Part shown: positions 1 to 7,117 of the stretch, piece by piece
Layout: every line of letters begins with the position of its first letter
How positions within the stretch are numbered: the first letter of the stretch is position 1
Origin: Pseudoxanthomonas indica
GTDB taxonomy: Bacteria > Pseudomonadota > Gammaproteobacteria > Xanthomonadales > Xanthomonadaceae
Reading direction: 5' to 3'
Length of the DNA: 64,000 nucleotides
Assembly: GCF_900167565.1 (NCBI RefSeq)
Contig: NZ_FUZV01000001.1
Location: 2,251,841 to 2,315,840 of the forward strand
Made by a program: the position numbers and the translations under genes
Notes under the pieces: model-generated
The model's input: only the letters and a program-made list of their open reading frames with translations
Told to the model about the DNA's origin: nothing
Databases searched by the model: none

Positions 1-204
1 CTGCGCCGCAGCAGCCAGTGGCTGGCGGGCCTGGGCCTGGTGGCGATGGGCGTGGGACTGGAGTTCGCGCAGGGCGCGTTCACCACTGATCGCATGCAGG
101 ATCCCGCCGATGCGATCGCCAACAGCGTGGGCGTGCTGTTGGGGTTGGCCACCGGGTTCACCCCGATGCGCGACTGGCTGTTGAGAGCCGAGGCAAAGCG
201 CTGA
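1..204 (+). CDS. VanZ-like membrane protein, C-terminal end (partial)
   Basis: Only the last 67 codons are in the window; the gene begins upstream. The tail has a hydrophobic segment (GLGLVAMGVGLEFAQG), then DRMQDPADAIANSVGVLLG, the conserved end of VanZ-like proteins (E-Q...R..D..D...N..G...G). VanZ-like proteins are small multi-pass inner-membrane proteins; in most bacteria their role is unknown. Frame 1 stays open until a TGA. It converges on the first hexosaminidase gene across a 185-bp gap holding a REP-like inverted repeat. Family assignment is fairly secure from the motif, function is not. Confidence 0.75.
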   Translation: MRRSSQWLAGLGLVAMGVGLEFAQGAFTTDRMQDPADAIANSVGVLLGLATGFTPMRDWLLRAEAKR

Positions 205-215
205 GCCACGCCCAC

Positions 216-361
216 CGTCGCGTTTCTGTAGGAGGGGCTTTAGCCCCGAACCTGATGAATCTTAAGATCGCGGGTATTCCCGCCATCTGACCCAGTACGA
301 GCTTCGGGGCTGGCTTCCAACAGACGCATGTCTGGTCAGCCCCTCCTACAGAAACGCGACG
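216..361. repeat. REP/BIME-like inverted repeat pair
   Basis: Two copies of a REP-like unit face each other. The 24-base left arm at 216-239 is the exact reverse complement of the right arm at 338-361. Each unit contains the core GTAGGAGGGGCT followed by a small GC hairpin (GGGGCTTTAGCCCC on the left, TTCGGGGCTGG on the right). Such GTAGGAG-type palindromes are common between genes in Pseudomonas and Xanthomonadaceae, where they are dispersed by RAYT transposases. Here the pair sits between two convergent genes and could end transcription from both sides. Confidence 0.8.
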
Positions 362-389
362 GCATGGTGCGTGGAGCAGGCGGAATCCG

Positions 390-2711
390 TCACTCGGCAC
401 GCATCAACTTCACCTCATCCAGCACCCACATCGTCGGCCGGGTGTCACCGCTGAAGTTCAGGCACAGCCCCTGCGCAGCGCGCGCGCTGGCGGGCAGCGA
501 GGCCTGCAGGGTGATGAATCCGTCTGCATCCGGTGTAGCTGGCAGCGACACGCGCGCGACCGGCTCGCCTTTGCAATCGCCGGTGCGAACCAGCAGTTCG
601 CCGTGCGCGGTGGCAGCGGCTTCGAACTTGCGATTCTTCTCGTCATGAGCCAACTGGAAGTAGTACGGGATCTGGCCAGCGCGGACCTGCACGCTTGCCG
701 CTTCCTGCAACGGCGCATCGGCCCAACGCCAGCAGGGATTGAAGATGGTGACGTTGAACAGGGCGCGCGCGCCCTCGCGAGGGCCGTCATCTTCCAGCCG
801 CAGCAGCAGACGTCCCGCATCCGGGCAGGTGTCCAGCTCGTCATCGTGGCGCGTCAGCAGTGAGGCCGCATCGATCAGGCGCGAGCTGGACGGAGCCAGC
901 GGCTCGCCATCAAAGAAGGCAGCGGCACGCACGGTGGTGGGCAACGGCAGCGACAGGGGTTGCTGGTAGAGCGGCGAGCTTGCGGTGGGCTCGCTGCCAT
1001 CGATGGAGTAGTGGACGGCGTAGCCCAGCGGATTCTGCAACTCAAGCCGTGCCGACTTGCCATCCACGGACTTCGGCGCGCCGATGATCACCTGGAACGG
1101 CGTCTGCGCGTAGCCGATGCCATGGGCCTGATAACGCCGCAGCTGCGCGGGCAGGCGCTGCAGGAAATCGGCGTAATCCCTGCGCTCCGCCGGCGACCAG
1201 CCCACTTCGGCCAGCGCCGCCAGGCGCGGGAAGAGATGGTGGTACAGGCGCTCGACGGTGCGCGTGTGTTCGGTCCACAGGTTGGCCTGCAAGCCGAGGA
1301 TGTGGTGGCGCAGGGACGCATCCAGCGCTGCGGGTACCGGCTCGAAGCCGTACACCTGCGCAAGGGTCACCTGTGCGGGACGACCGGGCGGCTCATCGGT
1401 CGAACCCGTCTGCAGGTAATCCAGGTAGAGATGCGACTTGGGCGTCATCACCACGTCGTGGCCTTGCTTCGCCGCTTCCAGTCCGCCTTCGGTGCCGCGC
1501 CATGACATCACCGTGGCTTCCGGCGGCAGGCCGCCTTCGAGGATTTCATCCCAGCCGATCAAACGGCGGTCATGCGCTTCCAGGAACTTCTCCAGGCGCT
1601 TGATGATGTGGCTCTGCATGTGGAATTCGTCAGGCACGCCGAGCTCGCGCATGCGCGCCTGCACGTGCGCCGACGCCTGCCATTGGTCCTTCACCGCCTC
1701 GTCCGCGCCGACATGCACGTAGCGGCCGGGGAACAGATCGATCACCTCGGTAAGCACATCCTCGAGGAAACGCAAGGTGCCTTCCTCGGTGTTGAACAGA
1801 TAGCTGTGCACGCCCCATTGATTGGAAATCTCCGGACGCGTGCCCAGCACGCCGAGTTCCGGATAGGCCGCAATCGCCGCCTGCGCGTGACCGGGGACAT
1901 CGATTTCCGGCATTACGGTGATATGGCGTTCGGCGGCATACGCCACTACCTCGCGAATCTGTTGCTGGCTGTAGTAGCCGCAGTATTTCACCGGCTTGCC
2001 CGAGGCATCGCGCCCTGCATCGCCGGCCGGCGTGCGGCAGCTGCCGATGTCGGTGAGCTTGGGATACTTCCTGATCTCGATGCGCCAGCCCTGGTCATCG
2101 GTCAGATGCCAGTGGAAGGTGTTGAGCTTATGCAGGGCCATGGCGTCGAGCAGGCGCTTGATCTCGTCCACGCTCCAGAAATGCCGGGCCGAATCGAGCA
2201 TGAAGCCGCGCCAGCCAAAGCGTGGTGCATCGTCGATGCGAACGGCGCCGATACGCAGCGCGCCATCGGCGGCAGGGGTCGCCAGCTGCCACAGCGTCAC
2301 CGCACCGTAGAACAGGCCGCGTGCATCGCTGGCGGCAACGCGGATGCCGCGCTCGGCGACTTCCAGTCGATAGCCTTCGGGATTTTCGCTGGCCTGCGGC
2401 GTGATCTCGAACGTGATGCCGGCGTCCGCGCTATCGGTCAATGCCAACGGGGTCGGTAGCGCGTCGCGCATCCATGCTTGGAAGTGCAGCGCAACGGCAC
2501 GTGCCTCGTCACCTTTGGCATGAAGGCCGGTGGCGGTGGTGATCACGAACTGCCCCGGCTGCGTCTGCAGCTGCGCCGGAGCGGGAATGAGTGAAGGAGT
2601 TGCAGCCGAGTCCGCGGGACGGGTGGACGTGGCAGCAAACGCTGGCAAGGCAAACAGGGACGCGACCAGAATCAGCAGGCGACGGCAACCACGCGGCGAC
2701 ACGAACGACAT
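390..2711 (-). CDS. Beta-N-acetylhexosaminidase, GH20 (copy 1, exported)
   Basis: Predicted to release terminal GlcNAc from chito-oligosaccharides or other glycans in the periplasm or outside the cell. The 773-residue product starts with a signal peptide (LLILVASLFALPAFA). A GH20 N-terminal domain and the TIM barrel follow, with FHWHLTDDQGWRIEI and the catalytic Asp-Glu pair at about D337-E338 in HVGADE; the more usual form is HIGGDE. A beta-sandwich tail follows. The ATG at 2711 is preferred over one 6 bases upstream because GGGGA lies 7 bases before it; longer frames run into the preceding terminator. It is last in the kinase-receptor-GH20 cassette and paralogous to the gene at 7118-9484. 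Confidence 0.93.
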   Translation of the reverse strand: MSFVSPRGCRRLLILVASLFALPAFAATSTRPADSAATPSLIPAPAQLQTQPGQFVITTATGLHAKGDEARAVALHFQAWMRDALPTPLALTDSADAGITFEITPQASENPEGYRLEVAERGIRVAASDARGLFYGAVTLWQLATPAADGALRIGAVRIDDAPRFGWRGFMLDSARHFWSVDEIKRLLDAMALHKLNTFHWHLTDDQGWRIEIRKYPKLTDIGSCRTPAGDAGRDASGKPVKYCGYYSQQQIREVVAYAAERHITVMPEIDVPGHAQAAIAAYPELGVLGTRPEISNQWGVHSYLFNTEEGTLRFLEDVLTEVIDLFPGRYVHVGADEAVKDQWQASAHVQARMRELGVPDEFHMQSHIIKRLEKFLEAHDRRLIGWDEILEGGLPPEATVMSWRGTEGGLEAAKQGHDVVMTPKSHLYLDYLQTGSTDEPPGRPAQVTLAQVYGFEPVPAALDASLRHHILGLQANLWTEHTRTVERLYHHLFPRLAALAEVGWSPAERRDYADFLQRLPAQLRRYQAHGIGYAQTPFQVIIGAPKSVDGKSARLELQNPLGYAVHYSIDGSEPTASSPLYQQPLSLPLPTTVRAAAFFDGEPLAPSSSRLIDAASLLTRHDDELDTCPDAGRLLLRLEDDGPREGARALFNVTIFNPCWRWADAPLQEAASVQVRAGQIPYYFQLAHDEKNRKFEAAATAHGELLVRTGDCKGEPVARVSLPATPDADGFITLQASLPASARAAQGLCLNFSGDTRPTMWVLDEVKLMRAE

Positions 2712-2723
2712 CGGCATTCCCCA

Positions 2724-2757
2724 AAAAAAAATACGGGCCCAGAAGGCCTGGGCCCGA
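2724..2757 (-). terminator. Rho-independent terminator after TonB receptor 1
   Basis: Read on the minus strand, CGGGCCCAGG and CTGGGCCCG pair around a short CCTT loop and are followed by TA and nine T residues. It lies between the receptor stop and the hexosaminidase start. The T tract runs into the GGGGA ribosome-binding site of the hexosaminidase, so termination and translation signals nearly overlap. The second cassette has a terminator at the same place. Confidence 0.9.
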
Positions 2758-2882
2758 GGAGAGACATTACCTGACGGTAAAGCGGCAAGTGGAACGGGGG
2801 GAGCACTCCCTGCTCCTCGCCACGGCCGGAGCCGCGACGCGGGAGCCGGCGCGGGCCGACTCCCGATCCAGTGCAACAGTGC

Positions 2883-5672
2883 TTAGAACTGGAAGCGCAG
2901 CGAAGCCATATAGCGACGGCCGCTGCGATACACGCCGCGGGTCAGACGCTCGGTGGTGGCGTAGCTGTGGTAAGCCTCATCCAGCAAGTTCATGGCTTCC
3001 AGACCGATGCTGAAGTTGTCGGTGAAGTTGTAGGCCACCGAGGCGTCCACCGAGTCGTAGGCGCGGGTCCAGAGGTTGTCGCCGCGATCCACGTTGGTGA
3101 AGTACTTGCTGCGGTGCGAGTAGGTGATGCGCGCGGTCCAGTCGTCGGTTTCGAAGAACGGGCTGACGTTGAACTGGGTCTGCGAGTTGTACGGCAGCGG
3201 ATCACCGGTATCGGACTTGCCGTCGGAGTAGGTGTAGTTGGTCACCATGCCGAACGCGTCGGTGAAGTTGTACTGCCAGGCCAGCGACAAGCCCTTGATC
3301 TTGGCGTTGCCGGCGTTGTCCGGACGCGAGATCTGGTAGATCGTCTCGGCACCTTGGCTCTGGTTGAAGTGGCTTTCGGCGCGGGTGGTCTCCAGCACGT
3401 AGTCGGAGATGTCCTTGTAGAACAGCGTACCGGCCAGGATCGCGTTCTCGGAGAAGTACCACTCTGCCGAGAAGTCCAGGTTGGTCGAACGATACGGATC
3501 CAGATCCGGATTGCCGCCGCCGCCGGTCAGGGTCTGATCACCCAGCCACAGGTAGCTGGACATCTGCCCGAAGTTCGGACGCGCCATCACCTTGGCGGCC
3601 GAGAAGCGCAGCACCCACTCATCGGTCAGGTCATAGACCAGGTTCACGTTCGGCAGCAGGTTGTCGTACTTCTTCTTCACGCTGACCGGTGCATAGCCGT
3701 CGGCCGGGCACGGCGGCGGCACGTCGGTGGCGACGCAGGCGAAGCTGGCGCTTTCGGACTCGGTTTCCACGTAGCGGACGCCGATGTTGCCGCGCAGCCG
3801 ATCCCAGCTGAAGTCGCCCTGCACGTAAGCGGCGTTTACGTCTTCGGTGATGGTCCAGGTGTTGGCCGCGAACGACGGATCGTTGAACGTGCTGGGCACC
3901 GGCATGGTCTGCCAGGGGGCCAGCCAATCGCCGCTCATGATGTAGTCGGCCAACGCCCAGCCGTCAATGGTGAAGCGGTTGCCCAGATCACCCACGTTGG
4001 TGAAGCCATTGAGGTAGTTGCTGGGCACCTGGCGCGGATTGAACATCGAAGTCGGTGCGTCGCCGTAACCCTGCACCGAGGCCAACGACACGCCGCCCAT
4101 TTCCTGGCCGGTCTCGTGTTCGCGGCGCTTCACGCCGAAGCGCAGCTGGTAGAGCGGCGAATCGAAGCGGATGCCGAAATCGAGCTGGCCGTACTTCTCT
4201 TCATCGTGATTGGGCTTGAACACCACGTTGCCGCCCCAGCCGGTGTTCCAGGTGGAGGGGCTGCTGGGATCCGAACCCCAGCCGCCGTCCATGCGGAACG
4301 CATCGGGATTGGTGAACGGATTGGCGCCGGGGAAAGTCACCTTGCCCGGGAAATGCGGCGCGCCGCTGATGTCGTAGGAGTAGTTGGCGCGGGCCAGGAA
4401 CTCGCCGAACACCTGCTTGCTGGTGCCGCCCGTGGCCTTGGTGGTGCCGAGGGTGCCGGAGACGAAGAATTTGTCGTTGTCGAACTTGGCCTTCAGGTCG
4501 TAGGAGTCGGTGTCCACTTCGGCCAGGCGATTCTGCAGGTCATACACCAGCAGCGCGTTGTTGAAGGAGGCCTTGGTGATCACGCCATCGTCGATGGTCA
4601 CGTCGGTCAGCTTCATCAGGCTGTTCCAGGCGTTGCCCATGAAGGCGAACATCGACTGGTTCATGTTGTCGTAGCTGGCGTCCACGCGCAGGGCGTTGAA
4701 CTCGATGTCGAAGTGCTCGGTCGGCTTGAACTGCAGGGCCACCGAGTAGGTGTCGCGCTTGCGTTCCTGCTCGAAGTAGGAGGCGCTGAGCGAGTTGGGG
4801 CCGCGTGCGTCCAGATCCGTTTCCAGTTCGGCGGCGCAGGCTTCCAGGCAGTTGCGGACCGGATACCCGACCGACCAGTCGATCGGCACGTTGTTGACCG
4901 AGCCACCGCCGCCCTGGCCGTCGCGGTAATCGCGGGCAGCCACGGTGCCGTAAGCCTCGATGCCGTCACGGCGGATGTTCTCTGTGGACGTCTGCGCCGA
5001 GACGATCACGCCGAAGGTATCGGAGGCGTTTTTCCAGCCGAGCATCACCGATCCTTGCGGATCGAATTCCTGCACGCGATCGTTGTAGAGCGAGCTGATC
5101 TGCCCGGACACCAGGAAGTTCTCCTGCTGGTCCAGCGGCTTGCGCGTGCTGACGATCACCGTGCCGCCGATCGAACCTTCGTCGATGTAGGCTTCCGGCG
5201 ACTTGTAGACCTCGACCTTGCCGACGATCTGCGGCGCCAGCAGCGAGTAGTTGAAGGTGCGGCCTGGCTGGTCGACGATGAACCAGTCGGCCGAGGCCAC
5301 GGTCTGGCCATTGAGCAGGGTGCGGTTGAGCGCCGGATCGGTACCCAGGATGCTGACCTTTTCGCCCTGGCCGAACAGCCGGTCGATGGTCACGCCCGGG
5401 ATGATGGTCATGGCTTCGGCCACGTTGGTGGCCGGGAACTTGCCGACGTCCTCAGCGGTAATCACGTCGACGATGGCATCGGCATTGCGCTTGGTATCCA
5501 GCGCCTGCTGCAAGCTGCCGCGGATGCCGGTGACGACGACGCGATCCAGTTCCTGGGCCTGCTCCCCCGAGGCGGCCGGTGCCGCGGCGCCGCTGTCCTG
5601 CGCGTGGGCCTGTGCGGCCACGCCCAGACACATCACGATCGCAGCGGATAGTGTGGTCTTGCGGTAACTCAT
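2883..5672 (-). CDS. TonB-dependent receptor (copy 1), probable chito-oligosaccharide uptake
   Basis: Outer-membrane active transporter energised by TonB. The 929-residue product has a signal peptide cleaved after AQAHA (about residue 24), a plug domain opening with ELDRVVVTGIRGSLQQALD, a conserved stretch with GKFPATNVAEAM and IPGVTIDR, and a beta-barrel ending in aromatic RFQF, as outer-membrane proteins do. It is of the large Xanthomonas/Caulobacter receptor type often coupled to glycan use. The start follows GGGAGAGACACC, identical upstream of receptor 2. The substrate is inferred from flanking kinase, hexosaminidase and NagR sites; the sequence alone does not show it. Confidence 0.93.
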   Translation of the reverse strand: MSYRKTTLSAAIVMCLGVAAQAHAQDSGAAAPAASGEQAQELDRVVVTGIRGSLQQALDTKRNADAIVDVITAEDVGKFPATNVAEAMTIIPGVTIDRLFGQGEKVSILGTDPALNRTLLNGQTVASADWFIVDQPGRTFNYSLLAPQIVGKVEVYKSPEAYIDEGSIGGTVIVSTRKPLDQQENFLVSGQISSLYNDRVQEFDPQGSVMLGWKNASDTFGVIVSAQTSTENIRRDGIEAYGTVAARDYRDGQGGGGSVNNVPIDWSVGYPVRNCLEACAAELETDLDARGPNSLSASYFEQERKRDTYSVALQFKPTEHFDIEFNALRVDASYDNMNQSMFAFMGNAWNSLMKLTDVTIDDGVITKASFNNALLVYDLQNRLAEVDTDSYDLKAKFDNDKFFVSGTLGTTKATGGTSKQVFGEFLARANYSYDISGAPHFPGKVTFPGANPFTNPDAFRMDGGWGSDPSSPSTWNTGWGGNVVFKPNHDEEKYGQLDFGIRFDSPLYQLRFGVKRREHETGQEMGGVSLASVQGYGDAPTSMFNPRQVPSNYLNGFTNVGDLGNRFTIDGWALADYIMSGDWLAPWQTMPVPSTFNDPSFAANTWTITEDVNAAYVQGDFSWDRLRGNIGVRYVETESESASFACVATDVPPPCPADGYAPVSVKKKYDNLLPNVNLVYDLTDEWVLRFSAAKVMARPNFGQMSSYLWLGDQTLTGGGGNPDLDPYRSTNLDFSAEWYFSENAILAGTLFYKDISDYVLETTRAESHFNQSQGAETIYQISRPDNAGNAKIKGLSLAWQYNFTDAFGMVTNYTYSDGKSDTGDPLPYNSQTQFNVSPFFETDDWTARITYSHRSKYFTNVDRGDNLWTRAYDSVDASVAYNFTDNFSIGLEAMNLLDEAYHSYATTERLTRGVYRSGRRYMASLRFQF

Positions 5673-5759
5673 GGTGTCTCTCCCAACATGATGGTGGTGT
5701 CGCCCTGCGCTGCAGGTCGTGTGGTGGCCTGATTCCCCGGCGGGCCACCGCTCGCCTTG

Positions 5760-6812
5760 CTACCGACTGCCTGTTTGATCGAGGTACCAGCTGGCGGCGC
5801 CAATCACGCCGAGTTGCCCGTGCTCGACCAGCTTCACGGGAATACGTTCCAGCGCCTGTCGCATCGGCCCCTTGTTGAGGAAGCGCGGCACGAAGTCGCT
5901 GGTGGGTAGGAAGTCGCGGATCTGCGGCAGGATGCCGCCGGCCAGGTAGATGCCGCCCTGGATGCCGTAGAGCAGTGCCAGATCACCGACCACGCTGCCG
6001 AGCAGCGCGCAGAACACCTGCAGGGCGTCGTGCGCATGCTCGTCATAGGCGTGCTCGTCGCTGTTGGCCAGCGCGGCAGCGGTGATATCGCCGGGCGCGA
6101 CAAGCGTGGGCTGGACCTGGCGCAAAGCGCACAGCGCCCGGTAGAGATTGAGCAGGCCGGGACCCGACAGCGCATGTTCGATCGACACATGCCCACGCTC
6201 GCGCAGCAGATGGCGAATCAGCGTGATCTCGAGTTCATTGCCGCCGGCCAGCGCGGCCTGGCCGGCTTCGGTCGGCAGCACGATCGGACGCGGCTGCGCC
6301 GGAATCCACACTGCCGCGCCCAGGCCGGTGCCCGGGCCCAGCACGAGTTGCGGACCGGCCGGACCCTGCTCGGGGCCGGTAAGCTGCAGCACCTGGCTGG
6401 CATCGACCTGCGCGGCGGCGTAAGCCACGGCCTGGAAATCGTTGACCAGACGCAGTTCAAGCAAGCCCGCCTGCTGGCGGATGCGCTCCGGATGCAGCGA
6501 CCAGGGCAGGTTGGCGGTGATGACCGTGCCGTCGTCGAGCGGAAAACCGGCGCTGGCGATCACGCCGCGCGATACCGGCGCCGGCAGCGATCGCAGGAAG
6601 TCCTGCACGATCTCGCCCAGGCCGGGGTAATCGGCGCAGGCGTATTTGCGGTAATCGAAGATCGCGACCGGCTGCCGCGCCAGCCCGGTGGCGGTGACAC
6701 GCGCAATGCGGACATGGGTGCCACCAACGTCAGCGGCCAGGAACGCCTCATCGGCATTCGGCTGCAGGTCTACGGGCGATGGATTGGCGATTGCGACCAC
6801 ACGTCTCCCCAC
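5760..6812 (-). CDS. Glucokinase-family sugar kinase (copy 1), probable GlcNAc kinase
   Basis: Predicted cytoplasmic ATP-dependent hexose kinase of the Glk family; context suggests it makes GlcNAc-6-phosphate for NagA. The phosphate-binding motif FLAADVGGTHVR is near the N terminus; ASAGFPLDDG, LVNDFQAVA, LGPGTGLGAAVW and GGILPQ follow. The start is uncertain: the frame is open to a TTG at 6887, but alignment with copy 2 supports the GTG at 6812 (350 residues), in a context nearly identical in both copies. It is first in the cassette, with an 87-bp gap to the receptor. Glucose as substrate cannot be excluded. Confidence 0.88.
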   Translation of the reverse strand: MGRRVVAIANPSPVDLQPNADEAFLAADVGGTHVRIARVTATGLARQPVAIFDYRKYACADYPGLGEIVQDFLRSLPAPVSRGVIASAGFPLDDGTVITANLPWSLHPERIRQQAGLLELRLVNDFQAVAYAAAQVDASQVLQLTGPEQGPAGPQLVLGPGTGLGAAVWIPAQPRPIVLPTEAGQAALAGGNELEITLIRHLLRERGHVSIEHALSGPGLLNLYRALCALRQVQPTLVAPGDITAAALANSDEHAYDEHAHDALQVFCALLGSVVGDLALLYGIQGGIYLAGGILPQIRDFLPTSDFVPRFLNKGPMRQALERIPVKLVEHGQLGVIGAASWYLDQTGSR

Positions 6813-6872
6813 ATGTCTCGATTCGCGATGCGCTATCCCCCGATAGCGCTGGAACCGAGTGTGTGAGAGAGC

Positions 6873-6886
6873 TGACAACGTTGTCA
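6873..6886. promoter_or_regulatory. NagR-type LacI operator upstream of kinase 1
   Basis: TGACAACGTTGTCA is a perfect 14-base palindrome with a central CG, typical of LacI-family operators and like the NagR boxes described for GlcNAc genes of Xanthomonadales. On the minus strand it is part of TTGACAACGTTGTCA, so it would cover a possible -35 element (TTGACA) with ACACTC about 17 bases downstream as a weak -10. Binding by the nagR product would block the kinase-receptor-hexosaminidase transcript. The rest of the 305-bp gap holds only the terminator at 7061-7091. Confidence 0.85.
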
Positions 6887-7060
6887 AGCGATTTGGAAAA
6901 GATTTTCAGATCTCACTACCTCACGCCGACTCAATGTAAACCATTGAAATTCATGCTTGTTATGGCTAACAGGCAGGGGGGCGCAGCGGACAAAGCGTAA
7001 TTGCCAGGGAGAGGAACGGCATCTTTCGTGTCCTTGGCAAAAAAAATTTGCGTCTATCGG

Positions 7061-7091
7061 TCAAAAGAAAGGCCGCCCAAGGGCGGCCTTT
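7061..7091 (-). terminator. Rho-independent terminator after hexosaminidase 2
   Basis: On the minus strand AAAGGCCGCCC pairs with GGGCGGCCTTT around a two-base loop, followed by CTTTT. It ends the upstream cassette (kinase 2, receptor 2, hexosaminidase 2), making the two cassettes separate transcription units. Confidence 0.9.
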
Positions 7092-7117
7092 CCGGTGCAA
7101 CCGTGGGAAGCGACGAA

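Noticed and set aside
1572..2459. 295-codon plus-strand frame inside hexosaminidase 1
   Set aside because: Antisense shadow of a well-supported GH20 gene, no motifs.
2871..5651. 926-codon open frame antisense to TonB receptor 1
   Set aside because: It mirrors the receptor gene with no recognisable domain; long antisense frames are common at this GC content.
6813..6887. N-terminal extension of kinase 1 from a TTG at 6887
   Set aside because: It would begin inside the operator and is not shared with kinase 2, which starts at the equivalent GTG.
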